Assembly (NCBI GenBank): GCA_947307005.1
Contig: CAMZHY010000170.1
Span: 1-7,455 of the forward strand
DNA from: an uncultured Planctomycetaceae bacterium
GTDB taxonomy: Bacteria > Planctomycetota > Planctomycetia > Pirellulales > Thermoguttaceae
Direction of reading: 5' to 3'
DNA length: 7,455 bases
The notes under the pieces were generated by a model, which ran no database searches, was not told the DNA's origin, and saw only the letters and a program-made list of their open reading frames with translations. The stretch's first letter is position 1, and each line of letters starts with the position of its first letter. Shown here one piece after another: positions 1-6,800 of this stretch. Both the position numbers and the translations under genes were made by a program.

Positions 1-32
1 AGGAAGATCCCGAGGACGGCGCGGCTTTTTAA
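1..32 (+). CDS. Possible 3' end of a convergent gene (partial)
   Basis: Reading frame 3 of the plus strand (codons from base 3) gives EDPEDGAAF followed by TAA at 30-32. The stop lies 22 bases before a hairpin with a T-tract on the plus strand, as expected for the end of a convergent gene sharing a terminator with the minus-strand gene. The acidic composition fits coding sequence in this genome, but only nine residues are visible. Frame 1 is also open to a TGA at 43-45, so the assignment is weak. No function can be given. Confidence 0.3.
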   Translation, partial: EDPEDGAAF

Positions 33-53
33 CGACCGACCTTGACCGCTATG

Positions 54-98
54 AAAAAAGCCTCCCGGCGCAAACTTAAGCGCGCCGAGAGGCTTTTT
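54..98. terminator. Bidirectional intrinsic terminator
   Basis: Bases 55-71 pair with 82-98 in a 17-base stem with one mismatch (C65/A88) and a 10-base loop at 72-81. The core is GC-rich (GCCTC..GGCGC / GCGCC..GAGGC). The minus-strand transcript runs into six U from the A-run 54-59. The plus-strand transcript runs into TTTTT, then C, then TTTT. The structure lies about 60 bases after the minus-strand stop at 158-160 and about 20 bases after a possible plus-strand stop, so it can end both transcripts. The symmetry is seen directly; termination is inferred. Confidence 0.88.
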
Positions 99-157
99 CT
101 TTTAATCGCGTTAAGGACGCGCCTCAGGGAAGAACGAGAAGCGTCTCAAAACCGTTT

Positions 158-3100
158 TCAGAGATCAACGCCAAGATTGACGTCCAATTCGAGATCGAGT
201 TCTTCGGAATCGACGACGGTCGCAAAGGAAGCGACGGAGACGGGCGCGACGGAGATCTTCGTCGCGACTTCGGGACGCGTCGGACCGTAGAACGCGACGC
301 TTTTCGCGACGGCGTCGATTGCTTCATCCTCGAAGAGTTCCGCGACGGCGTCGACGGCGGCGCTCGACGTCGGATCGAGAACGGCGGAAGAAACGGCGGG
401 CTCGGAGTAATAGATCGAATCGGCGCCGTCGGCGGCGCTCGTTCCGAGGAACTGCAAGAAGTACGCGAGGTCGTTGTTGATTACGCCGTTCTGGTCGTAA
501 TCTAGAACTCGATATCGCGGGGTCGCGATGTCTTCAACGTCGGAACCGAGGAACTGCAGGAAGTACGCAAGGTCGTTGTTGTTGACCGTTCCGCTTTCGT
601 CGACGTCGAAAATAAAGGGATAGAGACTCGTCGACGGAACGGAAACGGACGAAACAGCCGCGCCGTTGAGCGTCTGAGCGGTCGCCGTCGCGGAGAATCC
701 CGGATCGACGGCGGCGAGTCGCCCGTTTTCAGGGAGCGCGACGCCCGCGTCGCCCGTCGGTTCGAATTTCATCCTCGCCACGAGAACCCATCCGTCGGAA
801 TCGGTCGCGTGAGAACCAGTCGCGGTCACCGTAACCACGCCGGACGCGTCGGTATGAGAAACGGTATAGCCGGACGCGGCCTTAACGTCGGCAAGCGTAA
901 AATAAGAGCCGTTATACGAGAACGCGGCGGTCGCGGAAGACACGGCGGCGCCGTCGGCCGACGCCCAGATATCAACGTAGAAATTGGACCATTCGTCAAT
1001 CCAAGAACGCTGCGTCGAAAGCGCGGCGGCGTGAGAATTCCCCGCGGCGCTCGAAAGAGATTGAACGACAAACTGAATCGAGCCGCTCGCGACCGTATCG
1101 TCGGCGTTGAGAAGAACGCCGACCGATTTATCCTGCGCCCAAACGAGATCGTAGGAAACGTTTCCAGAATCGACGGGAGCGAGCTTAAGATCAAAGTTCG
1201 ACGAGAAATCGACCGTAATCGCTTTATTCACAACGGGATCGAAAACGGACGACGCGCCGTTCCCCATAAGAACGCTGGCGTAAACGCGACCGTTCGTCGT
1301 CTTGCGCGCGTACGTCAGGTCGGAATAGCCGTCGCTGTTGAGGTCCGCCGCGATCAATCCGGAGACGCTCGTCGTGCCGGAAATCAGCGCTTTCCCCGCC
1401 GGTTTGGAACCAAGGCCGCCTTCGCTCGATCGCAGATAGTAAACAATATTCGCATAATTCGCGCCGGCGGACGAGTTCAGAACGGCGACGTCGGCGAGTC
1501 CGTCGCCGTTGAAATCGCCAATCGCGGCGGCGACGGGATTCGTTCCGGCGCTCGCCGTTGAATCGTAAGCCGTCGTGATCGTCGCGCCCGTAAGCGCGGA
1601 ACCGCTGTTCTTAAGAACGGTGACCGTGTCCTGCGCCGTGTTGACGACGACAAGATCGTCGACGCTCGATCCGTAGATCGAACCGGCGGTTAGCGCCGCG
1701 CCGACTAGACCGGAGCCGACGAAAGAACGCGTGACGGTAAAAGCCGAGCCGTTGAGTTTGAGCGCGTTCACCGACGAAGACGTCGTCGAGCCGGATCGAA
1801 CGGTCAGAACGGCGATCTCGTCGACGGACGTCTGACTGAATTTACCGACCGCGATATCGGCGATCGAACCGCTGAACGTCTGCGACGCCAGCGCGACGAA
1901 GGAACCGTCCGACAACTGTTGGAAAGCTTGGACGCCCGAGCCGACGTTCGCTTGGAACTGGACGGCGACGTCGACCAATCCGTCGCCGTTAAAGTCGCCG
2001 AAGACCGCCTTCTTAACCGCTTCGCTAAACGCATACTGACTCGTCGTGTTCTCAATGTCGCCCGACGAAGAAACGGTCGCCGTATAGAGCCGGTTCTTAC
2101 CGACGAGAATCGCCTCGATCTCGCCGTCGCCGTCGATATCCTCGATATCGACCGAGACGTATTCCGGCGTAGAAACGACAAGATCGGACGCCGTAAACGT
2201 ATAGCCGTAAGCGCTCGACGCGTCGCCGTTATAGAAGAGATACTGGCTGCCGTTGACCGTGAAGATCTCGGGGTCGGAATCGCCGCCGACGTCGCCGATC
2301 GCCGCGGCGCTCGACGAGTTGAACTTTAAACTGTCGCACGCGACCCACTGACCCAAAGTCGTCGCGTCGACGCCGTCCGTCGGGGTCGTCGACTTAATCG
2401 TAATAAGACCGCTCGATCCGTTCGTCATGGCGCCGACGACAAGAAACCCGTTATAGTCGACGACCCAGTCGAACGTTAAGGACGAACCGTAGCCGGAAAG
2501 GTCGTAAGAATATTTGTTAATCGTCGAACCGACGCTCGCAAGGACAAGATTGTTGGCGCTCGCCGTCCTCTCGTTGAGGATAAGGTAGTCGGTCCCGTTA
2601 ATCGTCGTCGACCCCATCAGGTCTTCGGTTATCGCGCTCGCGATTCTGTAGTTAGAACCGAAGGAACTCGAGCCGAAACCGGTATAGAGAGCCGTCTTAA
2701 CCGACGAACTGGTCGTCGTGAGAGTCGTCGCCTGAACGACGAGCGTGTCGCCGTTGACCAGCGTCGCGTCAACCTCGGTGAAGACGAGGATCGATTCGTT
2801 CGAACTGTTGAATTTCGAAACGTCGAGAGTCGTCTGAGACTTCTGAACGTAAGAGGAACTCGAAGCGTTCCACTGATACGTGGTCGTCGTCAATCCGACG
2901 CCGTTCGTTGCGGAAACGAGCGTCAGAGAAGAACCGTCGATAATAACGCTGTCGCAACCCGCCAGCCCGCTCATCGCGGAGAGCGTCTGCGAACCTTTAA
3001 GGGTAAAATCGCCGTTCGTCGCGGTATTCGCGTAAACGCTGACCGTCTTCGACGAGTAATCGACGACGACAAGCTCGTTGCGCCCGTCGCCGGTCACGTC

Positions 3101-3319
3101 CGTCAGATCGCAAACGTCGACTTTTCCGCTGAGTTCGACCGAATAAGACGCCGAAGGGGAAGAAGGCTCGTAAGTCGATATATTCTCCGCTCCAAAACCG
3201 CTCCAGTCGACGTTTAGCATCTCGCGACTTTCCAGCGACTCCAGCGAAAGACGTCGAGTCCTCCGACTAGATTCTCGAGCGATACGGTCAAAAGCGCGTT
3301 GAAAAAACTTATCTTTCAT
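158..3319 (-). CDS. LEPR-XLL-like extracellular protein with FG-GAP propeller, cohesin-like domain and dockerin repeats
   Basis: This 1053-residue protein is probably secreted or surface-bound. Residue numbers count from the ATG at 3319. Residues 1-25 are basic, and LESREML at 29-35 resembles the planctomycete LEPR-XLL motif. No hydrophobic signal peptide is visible. Degenerate repeats fill about 74-340. Seven FG-GAP/VCBS-like motifs then start near 343, 394, 442, 493, 546, 602 and 659, about 48-57 residues apart (DIDGDGEIEAIL, DFNGDGLVDVAV, DFNGDGLADVAV are the clearest), which suggests a seven-bladed calcium-binding beta-propeller. Residues about 773-892 (WIDEWSNFYVDIW ... GWVLVARMKFEP) look like a cohesin-type beta-sandwich. 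Residues 905-959 hold two dockerin-type loops, each followed by NDLAYFLQFLG. An Ala/Val/Asp/Glu-rich tail fills 960-1053. I prefer the 3319 start because AAGG (3328-3331) sits 8 bases upstream and the protein then begins MKDKFFQRAFDR, close to the motif. An in-frame ATG at 3403 would add 28 residues but has no ribosome binding site. Adhesion, matrix or scaffold assembly is inferred; ligand and partner are unknown. Confidence 0.85.
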   Translation of the reverse strand: MKDKFFQRAFDRIARESSRRTRRLSLESLESREMLNVDWSGFGAENISTYEPSSPSASYSVELSGKVDVCDLTDVTGDGRNELVVVDYSSKTVSVYANTATNGDFTLKGSQTLSAMSGLAGCDSVIIDGSSLTLVSATNGVGLTTTTYQWNASSSSYVQKSQTTLDVSKFNSSNESILVFTEVDATLVNGDTLVVQATTLTTTSSSVKTALYTGFGSSSFGSNYRIASAITEDLMGSTTINGTDYLILNERTASANNLVLASVGSTINKYSYDLSGYGSSLTFDWVVDYNGFLVVGAMTNGSSGLITIKSTTPTDGVDATTLGQWVACDSLKFNSSSAAAIGDVGGDSDPEIFTVNGSQYLFYNGDASSAYGYTFTASDLVVSTPEYVSVDIEDIDGDGEIEAILVGKNRLYTATVSSSGDIENTTSQYAFSEAVKKAVFGDFNGDGLVDVAVQFQANVGSGVQAFQQLSDGSFVALASQTFSGSIADIAVGKFSQTSVDEIAVLTVRSGSTTSSSVNALKLNGSAFTVTRSFVGSGLVGAALTAGSIYGSSVDDLVVVNTAQDTVTVLKNSGSALTGATITTAYDSTASAGTNPVAAAIGDFNGDGLADVAVLNSSAGANYANIVYYLRSSEGGLGSKPAGKALISGTTSVSGLIAADLNSDGYSDLTYARKTTNGRVYASVLMGNGASSVFDPVVNKAITVDFSSNFDLKLAPVDSGNVSYDLVWAQDKSVGVLLNADDTVASGSIQFVVQSLSSAAGNSHAAALSTQRSWIDEWSNFYVDIWASADGAAVSSATAAFSYNGSYFTLADVKAASGYTVSHTDASGVVTVTATGSHATDSDGWVLVARMKFEPTGDAGVALPENGRLAAVDPGFSATATAQTLNGAAVSSVSVPSTSLYPFIFDVDESGTVNNNDLAYFLQFLGSDVEDIATPRYRVLDYDQNGVINNDLAYFLQFLGTSAADGADSIYYSEPAVSSAVLDPTSSAAVDAVAELFEDEAIDAVAKSVAFYGPTRPEVATKISVAPVSVASFATVVDSEELDLELDVNLGVDL
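444..479. repeat. Direct repeat copy 1 (second dockerin loop)
   Basis: This 36-base stretch matches 546-581 with two differences, both silent at the protein level. It encodes the Asn-Asn-Asp start of the helix and the NDLAYFLQFLG segment of the second dockerin-type repeat. High DNA identity, not just protein similarity, suggests a fairly recent duplication or gene conversion between the two repeats. Confidence 0.85.
546..581. repeat. Direct repeat copy 2 (first dockerin loop)
   Basis: Partner of the repeat at 444-479, offset by 102 bases. Just beyond the shared block the first loop has three AAC codons (minus strand) where the second has two, so the two calcium loops differ by one asparagine. 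Confidence 0.85.
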
Positions 3320-3421
3320 CTTTACAACCTTGTTCTTAGTCTGAGTCAGGACTCTTCGCCGACAGCTTTCGCCGCGCGTTCCGGCGCCAAATAGCCCATC
3401 CATAGGAGAAGATCATGCGCC

Positions 3422-3427
3422 ATTATA
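3422..3427 (-). promoter_or_regulatory. Possible -10 box, downstream promoter P2
   Basis: The minus strand reads TATAAT, a perfect sigma-70-type -10 consensus. No good -35 lies 16-18 bases upstream; the nearest TTGACG (3451-3456) is separated by 23 bases, too far for a standard promoter. A start about 7 bases downstream would leave a leader of roughly 95 bases before the ATG at 3319. It is weaker than the upstream box. Confidence 0.4.
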
Positions 3428-3455
3428 GCCAAAACCGTCTCGCAGGGCGACGTCA

Positions 3456-3464
3456 ATTATACCA
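3456..3464 (-). promoter_or_regulatory. Extended -10 promoter P1 for the propeller/dockerin gene
   Basis: The minus strand reads TGGTATAAT, a perfect extended -10 element (TGnTATAAT). The hexamer at -35 spacing (TTCCTT, 3479-3484) is poor, which extended -10 promoters tolerate. T-rich tracts on the same strand upstream (around 3495-3512) could help polymerase binding. Transcription would start near 3449, giving a leader of about 130 bases to the ATG at 3319. The motif is seen directly; use in vivo is inferred. Confidence 0.55.
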
Positions 3465-3524
3465 GAAGCCGCCGGAAAAAGGAAGAAACGTTTCGTTTTC
3501 TGGAAAAAAAAACGACGTTTCTAC

Positions 3525-3542
3525 AAAACGCGCAAAACGCGC
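3525..3542. repeat. Tandem 9-base repeat AAAACGCGC
   Basis: AAAACGCGC occurs twice head to tail (3525-3533 and 3534-3542), and a third copy lies at 3600-3608. The copies sit between the ATPase terminator and promoter P1. They could be binding sites for a regulator or chance low complexity. Confidence 0.5.
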
Positions 3543-3617
3543 TCCACGCCCTGTCGTTTTGACGCTTGTAGACCCCAAACAGTTCTTACCCGTCGTCCAA
3601 AAACGCGCCGAAATATG

Positions 3618-3660
3618 AAAAAAAACGAACGCAAGCCGTCGTTAGCGACCCGCGTTCGTT
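3618..3660 (-). terminator. Intrinsic terminator of the ATPase gene
   Basis: AACGAACGC (3624-3632) pairs perfectly with GCGTTCGTT (3652-3660). Inside the 19-base loop, GTCG (3637-3640) pairs with CGAC (3645-3648) around TTAG, giving a nested two-part stem. On the minus strand the hairpin runs into eight U (A-run 3618-3625). It begins about 45 bases after the ATPase stop codon (3705-3707). On the plus strand no T-tract follows, so it works in one direction only. Confidence 0.88.
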
Positions 3661-3704
3661 CATTTGCGTCTGAGAAGAAACGAAAAGCGCCAAATCAAAG
3701 AGGA

Positions 3705-3840
3705 TTACTCTTCTTCGTCCGCTTCTCCCTCCTCCTCGTCTTCGTCGTCGTAATACTCGTCGGTTTCTTCCTCTTCGTATTCGTCCTCGGCGTCTTCCTC
3801 TTCCTCTTCGTCGTCGGAATACTCCTCGTCGTCCTCGGAA
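3705..3840 (-). other. Polypurine tract encoding the acidic tail
   Basis: The coding strand here is almost entirely GAA, GAG, GAC and GAT codons with a few TAC/TAT, giving a strong purine/pyrimidine strand asymmetry over about 130 bases. Such tracts are prone to replication slippage, so tail length may vary between strains. Read in the other direction, the same bases give Leu/Phe/Val-rich codons that mimic membrane helices. Confidence 0.75.
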
Positions 3841-6800
3841 GCGCCCTCGACGGAAACGTTTTCAAAGTAATCGGAGAAACGCTCCTCGGTCGGCTCGTCG
3901 TCCTGCTTAACCTGCTCCGCAAAGACTTTCGTCCATTCGTCGAAATCAGGCGAATCGACGTCTTCAAACGCGGATTCGTCGACCGTAACGTAATCGACGC
4001 CGTCGTCGACCTCTTGAATCGCCTCGACTCCTTCTTCCGAACTCGCCTCGGGGTTAATCAGGTCTGCGGAAATCTCGTACGCCTGCTTCGCGCTCGACTT
4101 GGAGGTGAAGACGGGACTGGTCTCGGAAAGTTCGCGCAAGCTGGCGACGCCGCCGTCGAACTCAACCTCGCGCTTCACGGGCGAATAATCGGCGTTTTCT
4201 TCTTCCGTCGCCGTAAAGGTTGCGGAAGCGACCTCGAGCCTCGGGGACTCGTCCCTTTGCGGCTCCGGCTCGGACGCCTGAACCGCCGTCGCAAGAGGGG
4301 CGACTTCGTCGGACGCGTCGGCGACGATTTCCGCGTCGCACGCCGTCTCGGCGAGATCGGAGTCGGCGCGGAAAGCGCGCTCGTCGTTCCGCGCGTCCGG
4401 ATTAACCCCGTAATCGCCCTGATCAGACGCTCGGGCGACGACGGCGACCGAATCGTCGACGACGTCGCCGTCGAACGAGAACGTTTCCGCGTCGTTCGGG
4501 GACGCGAGTCTGTAGTCGCGACCGCTGCGAAGAACCGCCTCGTCCGCGTAAACGTCGGTCGGATAACGAAGCGACTCAAAGTCCGAACCGTCGACGGCAA
4601 AGCGAGTCTTATCCGCGTCGACCGGAGATTTCTCGACGAAATTAGGACCGAGTTCGACGGGCTTGGCGACGTTGACGACGAGTTCCGCCTCGCCGCGCGC
4701 GATGCGCTTCTTGAGCGGCGTTAGCACGCGGAATCGGCGACGCTTCGGGTCGGTCGACGTCGGAAGAACGCACACGGGCGATCCGAGTCGCAGGAAGAGT
4801 CGACAAATATGCTCGTGGCATGTGAAGAGGAATATCTGACGCCCCGCCTTCGCGAACTCGAAAAGGAGCTTCGCGGCGATCGCGGCGCGACGGTAATCGA
4901 AATTCACGAGGACGTCGTCCCAGATGAGCGGCATCTGGACGCCGTGCTTCTCGAAGGAAACGACGAGCGCAAGTCGAATCGCGATGAAGAGCAGTTCCCG
5001 CGTGCCGCGCGAGAGCGCGGCGACGTCGAGCGTTTCGCCGTTCGCCGCGTCGACAAAGAGCGCGTCCTCGCCGAGAGGCGTCCATATGTTGACGTAAAGG
5101 CCGTCCGTGAGGCGCTTGAGGTAGCGCGAAGCCTCGCGCAACGTCTCGGGCTGCCGCTCCTTCTCATAGGCGCGGCGGATGTCTTCCATCATCTGACCGG
5201 CGACGGCGCGGCTCTGCCACAGCGCCGCCATTCTCGCGAAGCGCAGATCGAGCGCGACGGCGTCGAAGCGGTCGCGAATCGTTCCCTTCTTCGCGGCGAT
5301 CGCGTCCGCCTGCTGACCCAGTCGACCGGAAAGCTCGAGCTTGCCCTTGAGTTCCGAATCGAGCGCGTCGATTCGAAGGTTGAAACTATCGATCTCTGCG
5401 GGAATTCCGGCGCGAACCTCCGGATCGTCCAAAAGCGCCGCGATTTCGTCTTCCTGGCAAAAACCGCCGATTCCAGCGGCAAGCCGCTGTTCGACGACGT
5501 CGAGAGCCGCGACGCGACTGCAATACAGCGAGCGCCTCGCGACGGCGTCGACCAATTCTTTCCGCGTTCGAAGATGGAAGCCCGCGAGGAATCGGCGCGT
5601 CTCTCGAACCTGTCGGCGACGAACCGCCAACAGCTTCTTGCACGCCTTCTTAATCCGATTCATTTCGTCGAAGAGTTCCGCACGCTCCTTGAGAACGTCC
5701 GCGTGTTCGTCGAGCGCTTCGCGCAGCTTTGGCACGACGACGAACGGGGACCGATCTTCAAACGTCTTTGTCGGAGCCAGCGCGATCGCCGCGTCGAGAC
5801 GGTCGACGATTCCCTGACGTTCGCGTCCGAGGTACTCGATCTCCGTCGCGCAAGACGCAAGCCGAGCCCTTAGGTCGTCCGCGATTTCCACGCGCGCGAA
5901 AAGTTCGCGAACCTGTTTCGGCTTGAGCGTCTCGGGAAGACACGCGCCGCGCAGCCACGCGCGCCAGCGCTTGAGCGATTTCTTAACCGCCGTCTCCGCC
6001 GAGGCGACCTTTTCCTCTTGAGCGCGGAAAAGCTTCGTCGTCTCGCGCCACTGGGCCTCGACGGGAGCGAGGCTTTCGAAATGCGCAAGCTCCGCCTTAG
6101 CGCGTTGGAGTCGCGTCTCAAACGCAAGATTCGGCTGATTCGTCGGCGCGGGGAATTTTTCATCGAGCGCCGCCGTCTCGGCGCGCGCCTGTTCGAGCTG
6201 CTTCGTGAGAAGCCCCAAACGCCGCTGATTGTCCTCAAGCTTGAGACGATTCTTACGCTCGACCGTCGTCTTGTAGAAGATGCAGCCGATCATCACGAGC
6301 AAACCGATGAGTCCGGCGACGAGATCGACTCGATCATAGAAGAGCGACAGTCCGAAAAGCAACCCGCCGACGACGACGCCCGCGCCCAAAAGCAGAAGCG
6401 GCGGTCCGACGATCGCTTGGTTCTCGACGAGCGTATGGTTCTGGCGTTCGAGCTCTTTACGATAGGTCGCCATCTCGTCGACCCGCTTCTCGATCTCGAT
6501 CCGACGGCGCAAACCGGAAAGGAGCGCGCCGGAACGCTCGATCGCCTCGGTCAAGTTCTTCTGGCCGTGCGAGGTCAACCCTTCTTCCAACTTGGCGACG
6601 ATCGCGTTGAGCCGCGTTCGTATTTGATCGAGTTCCGCGCGACGTTTCTGCAATCGCAAACGCGCCTTGCGGACGCGCTTCGCGGGAACCTTGTAATCTT
6701 CGATCTCCTTGAACGTCGCGCCCGATTCGGCGAGCTTGTTCGGAAGGGTCGCGACGGCGATCTCCGCCGGAGTCGCGCCGTTTCGGCGTTCCTCCTCAAC

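Larger units (their letters stand above)
3320..3704. other. Intergenic region between the ATPase gene and the propeller gene
   Basis: This 385-base gap separates two minus-strand genes. Reading along the minus strand it holds the ATPase terminator (3618-3660), a tandem 9-base repeat (3525-3542), a run of nine A (3504-3512, T on the transcribed sense), the palindrome GAAACGTTTC (3485-3494), two TATAAT boxes (3456-3461 and 3422-3427), the imperfect dyad AGTCTGAGTCAGGACT (3338-3353, core CTGAGTCAG), and an AAGG ribosome-binding-like site at 3328-3331. The AT-rich, A/T-tract composition from about 3420 to 3620 contrasts with the genes and fits a promoter region. The palindromes are possible operators, but I recognise no regulator site. 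Confidence 0.7.

Noticed and set aside
809..1561. 250-codon plus-strand frame opposite the propeller gene.
   Set aside because: Arg/Gly/Val-rich shadow of the repeat-coding strand; the minus-strand frame shows clear FG-GAP and cohesin-like motifs over the same bases.
3338..3353. Imperfect dyad AGTCTGAGTCAGGACT in the leader as an operator or riboswitch stem.
   Set aside because: Short, imperfect and single; no known regulator site or riboswitch fold is recognisable around it.
3320..3403. ATG at 3403 as the start of the propeller/dockerin protein.
   Set aside because: No Shine-Dalgarno-like sequence precedes it (the upstream bases read TTCTCCT), and the extra 28 residues do not resemble the usual start. 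The ATG at 3319 has AAGG at good spacing.
3615..4724. Long plus-strand frame that looks like a protein with several membrane helices (LLLVFVVVILVGFFLF...).
   Set aside because: It is the mirror of the acidic tail: GAA/GAG/GAC codons read backwards become TTC/CTC/GTC (Phe/Leu/Val). The rest is Arg-rich with no recognisable family, and the minus-strand frame has clear ATPase motifs.
4809..5873. 354-codon plus-strand frame opposite the ATPase head.
   Set aside because: Antisense to the conserved LSRGT, Walker B and switch-histidine segment; composition is that of a shadow frame, with no motif of its own.
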